The notes under the pieces were generated by a model. It saw only the letters and a list, made by a program, of their open reading frames with translations. It was not told the origin of the DNA and did no database searches. A stretch of 64,000 nucleotides of DNA from Apium graveolens (taxonomy: Eukaryota; Streptophyta; Magnoliopsida; Apiales; Apiaceae), in assembly GCF_009905375.1 (NCBI RefSeq), contig NC_133657.1, positions 41,845,853-41,909,852 on the forward strand. The letters are read 5' to 3'. This document shows positions 1 to 10,477 of the stretch, one piece after another. Position numbers and translations under genes: made by a program. The number at the start of each line of letters is the position of its first letter. The first letter of the stretch is position 1.

Positions 1-1228
1 TGACGAGCTATATACCAATCGATTTCAAATTTTATAAGGAACATAATCCAGTATAAATCAACAGCTAATAACCCCTAAATCAAAAAGCCCCAAATTTCAA
101 TTGAAAACATTCATACGGGTTATAAACCCTAATTTTAAAATTCGAGAATTAAACCCACTTTTGAGCATGTTATTGAACTTTAAATCAGACGTATGACATA
201 AGAAAATCATCAGGAGAACAAGCTATATAACATGCAAGCATCAAATCATACAAACAATCATCCGAATAAAAATTCATACTTTTAATAAAATTAATTCGAA
301 AATAAATAATTTTTCAGAAAATAAACCTTGATTTCTGTAGTGATTTGGAACACAGAATCTGATAGAACACCTCAAGACCTTCATTTTGAGTACTCGAGCT
401 TTTCAAACGGACTCCGGTAACACCTCCGATTGTTGGTTTGATTCTCAGAAAGGTTTATGAATATATGAATTTTCTCTGGAAATTTATATAATTACTGACT
501 GCAAATGATTTTTGATACAAAATAAAATACGGTAAAAGGCTATTTATAATTACAGAAAATTAGTATCCCGTTGGATCATTCCGGATATAAAACGGTATGT
601 TTATTTGTAAAAAATGATCCAAATGGTATCGGTTTTCGGGATAATTATCCAAATCAGTAAAATTTGTACTGCGGTCTTGGTCTCAGCGCCTGGTTACACG
701 TACTACGAGGTGATAATTGGGATAGTTTAATAAAAAGCTCCCATTTATCGAAAATACGAGTTTTATTGATTTACCTAGACGAATATTGTATCAAAAATGT
801 TGCGCCGGGACCCACGCAGGACAAACCGTACGCTGGATCGAAAAAGTCAAAACATGGAATATGCTCGGAATATTACAATTAGGTTAGGAAGGAGTTCTCG
901 GAAGAGTTTCGGGTTCCAAAAATGTAACCACGGATGATGTCGGTTGGTTCCCATTTTTATAAAATAGATTTTATATACCCGGAAAAAGGTTTTATGAAAT
1001 TCATATGATTCCTATAAATTTATAAATCAACATAAAAATAATTAGGAAAATATGAAAATTATCTATATTTTATTTTGGACATATAAAAATTAAAATACTA
1101 AATTAATAATATTTTTAAACATCCCAACACATTTAACACTTAACAAATAATTCACAGAATAGATACTGGACACCTATAATAATTATTTATTAGCAAAAAT
1201 AATTACACGATATATCCCGGATATTACA
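1..1228 (-). repeat. 3' LTR of T1, partial
   Basis: This stretch repeats 9250-10477 with no net length change. On the minus strand it starts TGTAATATCCGGG at 1228, next to the polypurine tract. By comparison with the 3.42-kb 5' LTR, about 2.2 kb is missing beyond the window start. A TATAAATAGC-type box lies on the minus strand at 539-548. The small open frames here are not conserved between the two LTR copies. Confidence 0.95.
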
Positions 1229-1241
1229 TCCTTCCCTCTTT
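1229..1241 (-). other. polypurine tract of T1
   Basis: On the minus strand the purine run AAAGAGGGAAGGA directly precedes the 3' LTR. It is the expected primer for plus-strand DNA synthesis. T2 has a very similar tract at 15283-15298. Confidence 0.9.
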
Positions 1242-1266
1242 AAAAGGATTATGTCCTCAGAATCTC

Positions 1267-1982
1267 CTAAGAAAACAAACGAGGGTACTTTTCTCGCATA
1301 TCACTTTCTAACTCCCAGATTGACTCTTCAACCTTTGGGTTTCTCCATAACACTCTTACTAGCTTTACCACTTTATTCATCAATACTTTCTCTCTTTCTC
1401 TCTTTCCTCTAGAATCTCTATCGGACTCTCTACATATGACAAATCTGCCTGAAGCTCTATTGGCTCATATTCTATTACATGCCTGGAGTCTGGATTATAT
1501 TTCTTAAGCATCGATACGTGAAAAACATTGTGAATGTGCTCCATGTCCGGAGGTAACGCCAATTCATAAGCTACTTTGCCAATGCGCTTTAGAATCTCAA
1601 AAGGTCTGACATATCTTGGGCTCAGCTTTCCTTTCTTTCCAAACCTCGTTAGTCCCATCCACGGTGATACCAAGCTTCCTTCTTCGAATTTCATGTCTTT
1701 TCTTGACTGGTCTGCATATTTCCTTTGACGGTCCTGTGCTGCTATCAATCTTTTCTGGATAACTTCAACAACTTCTTTTGTCTGCTGCACTAATTCAGGT
1801 CCAAGTATCTTGCGTTCTCCTACTTCATCCCAATACACTGGAGATCTACATTTACATCCATAAAGGGCTTCATATGGTGGCATCCCAATACTGGCGTGAT
1901 AACTGTTGTTATAAGCAAACTCTACCAGAGGTAAATGCTCGTCCCAACTTCCTTTGAAATCAATAGCACAAACACGTAACAT
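1267..1982 (-). pseudogene. T1 integrase C-terminus and chromodomain, frameshifted
   Basis: The frame at 1380-1982 continues integrase after the nonsense codon at 2004. It has the GPF-EIL and ELALPP...HNVFHVSMLKKY motifs typical of the integrase C-terminal region. The frame then fails in a GA-rich tract near 1380-1400. In another frame, 1267-1379 encodes the rest of a chromodomain-like module (VRVLWRNP, then a tryptophan-containing IWELE segment) and ends at TAG (1267-1269), 25 bp before the polypurine tract. In the family, the chromodomain is thought to guide integration to particular chromatin. The break fits an 8-nt tandem duplication in the GA tract. The coding content is clear but no intact protein can be made. 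Confidence 0.88.
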
Positions 1983-2003
1983 GTCCTCGATTGTCTGGAT
2001 CGT

Positions 2004-3410
2004 TCATTCACTTTGGTCGTCCGTCTGTGGGTGGTAAGTTGTACTCATATTTAGTCTTGTTCCCAAACATTCTTGAAAACTTTTCCAAAATCTTGAATTA
2101 AATCTTGGATCTCGATCAGATACGATAGACATCGGGACTCCGTGACGAACTACATTTTCCTTCAGGTACATATGGACCAACTTGTCGAGCGAAAATCTTT
2201 CATTTATAGGCAGAAAATGAGCTGACTTGGTAAGTCTATCCACTATAACCCAAATGGCATCATGATTAGCCCTTGTTCTTGGTAATCCAACGATGAAATC
2301 CATGGCAATATGTTCCCACTTCCACTCTGGAATCTCCAATGGCTGTAGCAATCCACTTGGTCTCTGATGCTCTGCTTTAACTCTCTGACATGTATAGCAT
2401 CTACTAACCCATTTCGCAATTTCCCTCTTCATGTCTGGCCACCAATAATTCTCCTTTAAATCTCTGTACATTTTCGTACTCCCTGGATGGATTGAATACC
2501 TTGAATTATGTGCTTCCTGTAAAATTTCATTCTTCAGCTCCGTCACCGGGGGAATCCAAATTCTTGAAGAAAACCTAAGAATACCTTGATCATCCTTCTG
2601 CGTGCATAATTCCTCACCTACCAAACGATTTATATCTTGATCCATTATATCTTCCTGACACTTCTTTATTTTCCCTAGCAACTCCGGCTGAAAAGTCATA
2701 CTGTACACTTTTGCTTCATCAGGCTTGTAAACTCTAATCTCCAATTCCAATTTCTGAAATTCCTTATATATCTCTTCGGGTACTGATAATACATTTAACT
2801 TTTCTTTCTGACTCAACGCATCTGCTACAACATTTGCTTTACCGGGATTATAATTAATCGAGCAGTCGTAATCCTTGATCAATTCTAACCATCTCCTTTG
2901 CCTCATATTAAGCTCCTGCTGTGTAAATATATACTTCCAACTTTTGTGATCCGTGTAAATCTCACACTTTTCTCCATACAGATAATGTCTCCAAATCTTC
3001 AAAGCGAAAACTATGGCTGTTAGTTCCAAATCATGAGTATGATATTTCTGTTCATGTGGTTTCAATTGTCTTAACGTATACGCAATCACCTTATCGTGCT
3101 GCATTAGAACGCATCCTAGTCCTTTATGCGAAGCATCGCTATAAATTACGAAATTCCCTTGATCGTCTAGAAGTGACAAAACAGGTGTCGTGATTAATCG
3201 TTGCTTCAATTCCTGAAAACTTCCTTCACACTTGTCGTTCCATATAAACTTTTCATTCTTTCGTGTAAGCTTTGTCAATGGTGTTGCAATCCTTGAAATT
3301 TTTTGAATGAATCGACGATAATATCCCGCTAATCCCAAGAAACTTCTTACCTCGGTGGGTGTTCTCGGTCTTTCCCAATTCGTAATGGCCTCAATATTTG
3401 TTGGGTCCAC
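2004..3410 (-). pseudogene. T1 RNase H and integrase core
   Basis: This is a 468-codon open stretch. It starts inside the RT/RNase H connection ([21 protein letters not shown]), then shows RNase H ([49 protein letters not shown]), the integrase zinc-binding HHCC region (H...H, then CYTCQRVK) and the catalytic core. The core has MDFIVGLP, then VSDRDPRF, and ends at HPQTDDQSE. The catalytic glutamate falls in this last motif, immediately before the stop TGA at 2004-2006. In-frame homology continues past the stop, so this is a single nonsense change at a CGA arginine codon rather than a natural end. The frame is also interrupted upstream at 3456. Confidence 0.92.
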
Positions 3411-3455
3411 TTTGATCCCTTCATTGCTGACTATGTGTCCTAAGAATTGAACCTC

Positions 3456-4664
3456 TTATAGCCAAAACTCGCACTTCGAGAATTTAGCATATAACTTCTT
3501 TTTCCTTAAAATCTCCAAAGCTATTTTTAAATGTTCTGCATGATCCTCCTCTGTCTTTGAATATATCAAAATATCATCTATAAACACAATAACGAACTTG
3601 TCCAAGTATTCCTTGAAAATTCTATTCATCAGGTCCATAAACGCTGCTGGGGCATTGGTCAATCCAAAAGACATCACTAAAAATTCATAATGTTCATACC
3701 TTGTTCTGAAAGCTGTCTTTGGTATATCTTCTGGCTTGATTTTCAGTTGATGATATCCCGATCTTAAATCAATCTTGGAGAAGTACTTGGCTCCTTTCAA
3801 TTGGTCAAACAGATCATCTATTCTGGGTAACGGGTACTTGTTCTTGATTGTAAGCTTGTTGAGCTCCCTATAGTCGATGCACAGTCTCATGCTTCCATCT
3901 TTCTTCTTGACAAATAATACCGGGGCTCCCCACGGGGATACACTAGGTCTGATTACTCCTTTCTCTAATAACTCTTGCCATTGCTTCGCTAGCTCCTTCA
4001 TTTCAACAGGCGTCATTCTGTACGGGGCCTTGGATACTGGTTCTATTCCAGGTGCTAAGTCGATTGCAAACTCAATTTCTCTATCTGCAGGAAGTCCTGG
4101 TAACTCATCGGGAAACATGTCTGGAAATTCATTCATTACTGGAATATCTTCAAGTCTTACTGGCTCCTGACTTCTGTCAATCACATATGCCACGAAATGC
4201 TCGCATCCTTGCCGTAGTAACTTCTTGGCTTGAATCATCGTTAAGAATTTCTTTACCTGCTTCTGGCCCTTGAACGTTACTATTCTTTCGTCTGGCGTCT
4301 TCATCATTACCTTCTTATTTCGACAATCTATCTGGGCATCGTGCTTAGATAACCAATCCATTCCTAAGATAACGTCAAATTCTCCTAACTTAAATGGTAT
4401 CAAATCTACACAAAACTTACTACCAAAAATCTCAATCTCATAATTCCCACAAACTTGATTAACAGATACTCGTTCTTGATTTGCTAATTCCACAGTCATT
4501 ATTTCATTTAAATATTCAACTGCGCAATTTAGCTTACTAGTGAAATCTTGTAAAAGAAACGATCGAGTTGCTCCCGAATCTATTAACACTTTGGCACATA
4601 AAGAATTCACATTAAGCGTACCTGCCACGACATCAGTATCCTGGATAACATGCTTTACAGACAT
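3456..4664 (-). pseudogene. T1 aspartic protease and reverse transcriptase
   Basis: This is a 402-codon stretch. Its N-terminal part is a retropepsin-like protease with the catalytic triplet in [11 protein letters not shown] (residues about 27-37) and the later VILGMDWL motif. Reverse transcriptase follows, with the conserved blocks [70 protein letters not shown] and the catalytic FIDDILIYS. It ends at TAA (3456-3458), after which the same frame continues into the EVQFLGH motif, so the stop is a nonsense mutation. It is separated from gag upstream by a TGA at 4674-4676. Known role: polyprotein processing and cDNA synthesis. The window copy cannot produce the full polyprotein. Confidence 0.93.
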
Positions 4665-4673
4665 ATTAAAAAC

Positions 4674-5878
4674 TCAAGCCCTTGGAGTCTCATTCACTGC
4701 TGGGGTAGATCCCACAATCCTCAATGCATTACTGACTGGGGTTGGTGTCTTGCAATCCCTGGCCATATGTCCTGGCTTTCCACATTTAAAGCACATAAAT
4801 CCAATGGCTGGAACTTTCACTGCGGGACTCCGGATAGGCTGATCTTTATTTGATAGCTCTCTTGCTGGCTGATTTTGGCACTGCCCTTTCTGATTGCACT
4901 TGAAACAAACTACATTCAACTTATTACAAACTCCTCCATACTTCTTTCCACATACTTGACAATCTGGAAAAGTTAATCTCAACTGATTTGGTTGATTTGC
5001 ATTAACTGGACGGTTGCCCTGGCCTCCATCGCTTGTATTTTGTCTCTTGAAATTAAAATTCCTTCCTGGCTGAAACTTGCCCTTCTTAAAATTTGGAAAC
5101 TTCCCTGGTTGTGACTGACCTTCATTTCCTTCAAATTTGCTTTTCTTGCTTTCTTTCTCTTTCTGTGACATCTCACTCTCTGTCTCTGCGATCATAGCCT
5201 TCTCTACAACTCCTGCATAGGTATCCAATTCAAAAATGGCTACCTTCCCTCTGATCCATGGTTTTTCAAACCTTGCTGGAATCTTTTAGCCTTCTTCCTG
5301 TCAGTATCCACATACAACGACACATACCTTGACAATTCCTCAAACTTGCTCTCATAATCTGTCACCGACATGTTTCCTTGCTTTAGTTCTAAAAACTTCA
5401 ACTCCATCTGATCCTGGACAAACTGAGGAAAATACTTTTCTAAAATCAATTCCTTAAACCTCTCCCAAGTAATAACATCTGTACCTTCCAATGTCTTCAC
5501 CATCTCCCACCAATATGTGGCCTCATTCTATAAATAGTAACTTGCAAACTCAACCTTCTGTTCGTCCTTTACTTTTACTAAGGCAAATGCCTTTTCTATC
5601 TCCTTTAAACAAACATTTGCTTCAATCGGTTCTAAGGAACCCTTGAATTCTGGTGGGTTTACTGCCTGAAAAGTTTTGAAAGTTACTTGGGAATTGGTCT
5701 TTCTTTGTTGTTGTTGTGCCAGGCGAACTGTTTGTTGGGCCAAGATTTGAAGAATCTGGGCTATTGCTGGGTCTATAGGTCCTGGGTTCACATTCTGGTT
5801 TGTGTCATCTTGGTTGTTATTGTTGTTTTTGGTTTCTTCATTCTGGGTGTTGGTGCGGGTATTTCTTCTGGGAGGCAT
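4674..5878 (-). pseudogene. T1 gag (capsid and nucleocapsid), broken
   Basis: Gag starts most plausibly at ATG 5876-5878 (MPPRRNTRTN), a start common in plant chromoviruses, rather than six codons upstream. The capsid region includes VNPPEFKGS and later TWERFKELILEKYFPQ. The nucleocapsid region has two CCHC-like modules: a degenerate one beginning CFKCNQKG and a good one, CFKCGKPGHMARDC. Breaks are a TAG at 5528-5530, a frameshift near 5255-5275 in an A-rich codon run, and a TGA at 4674-4676 at the gag-protease junction. The reading frames of the pieces join in a single gag by homology. The function, known from the family, is particle assembly and RNA packaging. Confidence 0.9.
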
Positions 5879-6340
5879 TTTTCTGTAAAGAATCAAACAA
5901 CTTATTTAGCTTTTAAATCAAATTCTTTGCATAAAAGAAAAGTTTTATAATACAGAAATATCTCTTTTTGAAAACAGTTGTAACAGTTGAACTAAGTAAA
6001 TTACATGCTTCTTTACAGATTATAAACAGTTATGGAAAACAGGATACATGGTATCACAGGGGTATAACTGGTGCAATAAATAAGGTAAAGTAAAACAGTT
6101 GCAATAAAATAAATGACAATACTGGAAAGGAAAAAGGTACTGATATATATAGATCAAAAGTTTTGGGTAGTACAAGCGTAAAGATACTTCGGAAGTAAAA
6201 GCAAAATGGTACAACAACCTACTCACTAGTCAGCATAGCTAGTCTATAAATACAACCCAAAAGTCTACTGATACACACTACTGTACATAATAAATAACCA
6301 TAACAACACTGCTCAGCATCTCTATCTCTGGATCTCTGAC

Positions 6341-6858
6341 TCAACTCCAAGGAAACTCTGGTCCTGCCAGCCTCTCAAAGTCCTCCATCACCTCAGTAGC
6401 CCAGCCCATCAGTGTATCAGGGCCTCTGCTAGGTAGTGTAGCTCCATGTAGCCTAGCCTCAAGAACCCCCCGTGTCACATGAATCTCCTCTCGAAGCTCC
6501 CTCACACCACGATCAATATAGTAGTCCTAATGATATGTTGTAGCTCTCTGATCTGGGCCAACAAGGAATCACGCTCCAATAGAAGAGCCTCATACCGGTA
6601 GTAAGGAACTGGGGGCAATATAAACTGGAATGGGGCACTCGCAACTGAATGCCCAGTGGAATCTGAATCAGCTGGTGGGGGTCCTCTGATAGGTGGCCTC
6701 ATGCCTGGGGGTGGAATGGCCTGCAGTGGTACGAGCTGTAACACAGGTGGAGGTAGAATAGCCAATACTGGTGGAACAACAGGACGTGGATCTGAAGATG
6801 GTACTCCAACTGAAGGCTCTGAGTGATCAGCTGATACGGGGATAAAAGAGTCGGCCAT
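6341..6858 (-). pseudogene. leader ORF between primer site and gag of T1
   Basis: An open frame begins at ATG 6856-6858 (MADSFIPVSADHSEP), is proline-rich for its first half (PPVLAILPPPVL; RPPIRGPPP), then becomes a charged, probably helical segment (RYEALLLERDSLLAQIRELQ). The annotated frame stops at 6502. Shifting frame near 6530 restores a coherent helical continuation (RELREEIHVTRGVLEARLHG) to a TGA at 6341-6343. The whole would be about 170 residues. It lies in the leader, upstream of gag and on the same strand. I do not recognise a domain. It may be a non-gag accessory ORF or a remnant of captured sequence; the frame break suggests it is no longer functional in this copy. Confidence 0.55.
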
Positions 6859-7040
6859 CGCTGCTATCTGAAATCATATCACAATATAAGAATCTCGAAC
6901 CACTACGCGAATCATACTAATACCTGTTATACCGTAGCATTCAACCTCTCGACGTTCTATCTTTCAATTTCTTATTTCTAATCCTAACCTTCTACCCATT
7001 CCCGTCAATCTAGGCTTGTGTCAGTGACTTATAACCTGTA

Positions 7041-7052
7041 GCTCTGATACCA
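7041..7052 (-). other. primer binding site of T1 (initiator tRNA-Met type)
   Basis: The minus strand reads TGGTATCAGAGC, complementary to the 3' end of initiator tRNA-Met. It starts four bases downstream of the 5' LTR end. This site fixes the LTR boundary and the orientation of T1. Confidence 0.92.
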
Positions 7053-7056
7053 AACA

Positions 7057-10000
7057 TGTGGCGCCCTCCAAACCCGGGTCAGAAGTTTGGGGTCCACACA
7101 CACACACCTTATTAATAACCTGCTTATAACAATGATAAAGATAATAATAATATGCAGTGACCCTACTTACCAACTACCACGGACCGCAACAGGTTAAAGT
7201 ATGCACACAAGCCAAACACACACTTATATTACAAACCGTTCAAATCCCAACTATTTCAACTCAACACTGAGTATTAAACATTATAACAAACTCTTACAAA
7301 CTCAAATTATCCCAAAAGAAGCCAACTAGCTTAGCTCGATCAACCTGAACCCCTAGCTCTCACGCTGGACTGGGGATCCTCGTTACCAACCTGTTCCTTC
7401 TTGACTGGAAAAGAACATAAACAACATCGCACAAATGAGCTAACTAGCTCAGCAAGTCACAATGACAAAACTGAGAATAATGATCATCAGGTGAAAATGG
7501 TTACGATATCAAGTGAACAATGAATTATGATTTAGAATTGGATATTATATTTTCATTTTAAAAACCAAGGTTAGGCTGCTGATCAGTCACGCACTAACCC
7601 CGAGCAAAGCACACAACACTGCTCTAACTACTGGATCCAAGGCACACATTGGCCTAACTTGACCATTATATGGTCTGACCATGAATCTGGTCCACAATTT
7701 TATAAAAACAATCCAATTCTAAAATAATAACAGAATAAGCAGTAATAAACAATAAACAACATCATTAACAACGTTGGACGTTCAATAATAAAAATGGTTT
7801 CAATCTGCATAGGGATCAATATGGAAGTTTCAAAGCATGGATGCTAGGTAATGAAAGAATTGGATAGCAAAGGAAATAATGTTTCAAGGATTTGGCCTTT
7901 CAAAGTATAGGATACAATGGCTTGAGTGTGTAAGCAATCTGGTTCAGTGTTTGATATTTAGTTTGTATGTATTTGTGGAGCAGTATCGTATCTGGGTGCA
8001 CAACAATCAATGGTTTAGAAAGAATAAGGTTTACGGATCAAGATCAATAACTGGAACCAGGGTTTAGGGTTCAGTGCTTCAAAGCACTTGTAATATAAAA
8101 CAGGACTATCAATCACTACAATATCTCGAGAAAGTTTAGAACACTTGCCTGGTACTAGCTTACTATACTGCACTCGCTTTCAATCACCACTGTCTTACTC
8201 CTCGACTACCTATTTCCCTTTCCTACGCCTTGCCTCTTCTGCTCACATATCATAAGCATCTATCAATATTCAACTCGCACAATTCTATTCGACACATACT
8301 TCTATCTACCCTTCATTTCACCCAAATCCGATTAACGGATTGAAAGTTACGCAATAAACAAGTAACATCGAATACATAGACTGACAATTAACCAATCATG
8401 TCACATATAGCACATAACACATCATATAATCAATGATATAACGTTTATAAAGAAGTCTCGGGTTATAAACAAGCTTTTGAATATTTAAAATGATTTTTAA
8501 AACATTTTTCGGAATTAAAACAGATCGTTGAATCAATTTCGAAGTAGTAAATAGGGTTCGGTTGGCCAATTCTGGCTTCAAAACAATTTTATAATAGTTA
8601 TCGAGCCTTGAAAATAATTTAAAATAATGTTTTAAAGCTCGAAACTATTTTTCGGAAATTTTTAAATCATTTTTAAATAATTAAATCTAATTAAATAATT
8701 AATTAAATCAATTAATAATTAATTTAATCAATTAATCTATTAATTTTCGAATTAATTGACCAATTAATCAATTAAAAATTAACTGAAATTAATTAACTAA
8801 TTAATTCAGATTTATTTTTGAATTAAAAATAATTTTTGGAATTAAAATAATAATTTTTGGAATTTTCAGAAATTAAAAACGAATTTTTATAATTAAAATA
8901 AATAGGAAATATGATTTTTAAATAATTTATAAACAGGAATCCAAAATATGCAAACTCTGGAAACCTGGGGGACTAAACTATTTCTTCCCCAAAAGTCCAG
9001 GGGCCTGTTTGCAATTTTGCAAACCCCCGTCGTCGACTCGCCGGAGTGTGGCCGGAGAACACGATTTCGGCCACCTCAGGCCACCAAATTGTCCAGAATT
9101 AATCTACACATTACCAGGAACTTATTTGTGCAATCAAAACACATCAATCATCCCTGTCTTGGCCGGAAATTGGCCAAGAACATCGCTGGTTTCCGGCGAA
9201 CATCAAAAATCTTCAAAACACAACTCCCTTTGATTCACTAATCCTCTGTTAACGAGCTATATACCAATCGATTGCAAATTTTATAAGGAACATAATCCAC
9301 TATAAATCAACAGCTAATAACCCCTAAATCAAAAAGCCCCAAATTTCAATTGAAAACATTCATACGGGTTATAAACCCTAATTTTAAAATTCGAGAATTA
9401 AACCCACTTTTGAGCATGTTATTGAACTCCAAATCAGACGTATGACATATGAAAATCATTAGGAGAACAAGCTCTATAACATGCAAGCATCAAATCATAC
9501 AAACAATCATCCGAACAAAAATTCATACTTTTAATAAAATTAATTCAAAAATAAATAATTTTTCAGAAAATAAACCTTGATTTCTGCAGTGATTTGGAAC
9601 ACAGAATCTGATAGAACACCTCAAGACCTTCGTTTTGAGTACTCGAGCTTTTCAAACGGACTCTGGTAACACCTCCGATTGTTGGTTTGATTCTGAGAAA
9701 GGTTTATGAATATATGAATTTTCTCTTGAAATTTATATAATTACTGACTGCAAATGATTTTTGATACGAAATAAAATACGGTAAAAAGCTATTTATAATT
9801 ACAGAAAATTAGTATCCCGTTGAATCATTCCGGATATAAAACGGTACGTTTATTTGTAAAAACTGATCCAAACGGTAACGGTTTTCGGGATAATTATCCA
9901 AATCAGTACAATTTGTACTGCGGTCTTGGTCTCAGCCCCTGGTTACACGTACTACGAGGTGATAATTGGGATAGTTTAATAAAAAGCTCCCATTTATCGA

Positions 10001-10477
10001 AAATACGAGTTTTATTGATTTACCGGGACGAATATTGTATCGAAAATGTTACGCCGGGACCCGCGCAGGACAAACCGTACGCCGGATCGAAAAAGTCGAA
10101 ACATGGAATATGCTCGGAATATTAGAATTAAGTTAGGAAGGAGTTCTCGGAAGAGTTTCGTGTTCCAAAAACGTAACCACGGATGACGTCGGTTGGTTCC
10201 CGTTTTTATAAAATAGATTTTAAATACCCGGAAAAAGATTTTATGAAATTCATATGATTCCTATAAATTTATAAATCAACATAAAAATAATTAGGAAGAT
10301 ATGACAATTATCTATATTTTATTTTGGAGTTATAAAAATTAAAATACTCAATTAATAATATTTTTAAACATCCCAACACATTTAACACTTAACAAATAAT
10401 TCACAGAATATATACTGAACACCTATAATAATTATTTATTAGCAAAAATAATTACACGATATATCCCGGATATTACA
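7057..10477 (-). repeat. 5' LTR of T1 (3421 bp)
   Basis: The LTR is bounded by TGT at 7057 and ACA at 10477 on the plus strand. On the minus strand it starts TGTAATATCCGGG and ends GGCGCCACA. The right 1228 bp matches 1-1228. It contains a TATA box on the minus strand (9788-9797), a very AT-rich AATTAATT tract (about 8640-8930), and a terminal CCCGGGTTTGG segment near the primer site. Open frames seen inside (for example around 8948-9241 and 9820-10125) are not supported as genes: the second is interrupted by a stop in the other LTR copy. Confidence 0.93.
9788..9797 (-). promoter_or_regulatory. putative TATA box of the T1 5' LTR promoter
   Basis: The minus strand reads TATAAATAGC. The same box occurs in the 3' LTR at 539-548, and T2 has TATAAATA at 15955-15962 at a comparable distance downstream of a shared GC-rich module. 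Position in the LTR fits the U3/R promoter (inference). Confidence 0.6.

Larger units (their letters stand above)
1..10477 (-). mobile_element. T1: Ty3/gypsy chromovirus LTR retrotransposon, left end cut by the window
   Basis: Read on the minus strand, the order is 5' LTR (7057-10477), primer binding site (7041-7052), leader, gag, protease, reverse transcriptase, RNase H, integrase, chromodomain, polypurine tract (1229-1241) and 3' LTR (1-1228, truncated by the window edge). This gene order and the C-terminal chromodomain place it in the chromovirus branch of Ty3/gypsy; the very long LTRs suggest the Tekay/Del clade (inference). The parts of the two LTRs that can be compared have exactly the same length (1228 bp) and differ at roughly 3% of positions by eye. 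The element appears to be inserted in the older element T2. The outer 3' target duplication lies outside the window; the candidate on the right is gtcga at 10478-10482. Confidence 0.93.

Noticed and set aside
7041..7052. tRNA-like sequence (also 35651 and 51702)
   Set aside because: Only the 3'-end complement of tRNA-Met is present; these are primer sites. No full tRNA gene was seen in the window.
8948..9241. 97-codon frame in the T1 5' LTR
   Set aside because: There is no recognisable domain, two overlapping frames are equally open, and the region lies within LTR sequence.
9820..10125. 101-codon frame in the T1 LTR, also visible at 664-882
   Set aside because: The other LTR copy has a stop within it and it starts at a non-ATG codon. 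It is the GC-rich promoter-proximal module, not a gene.
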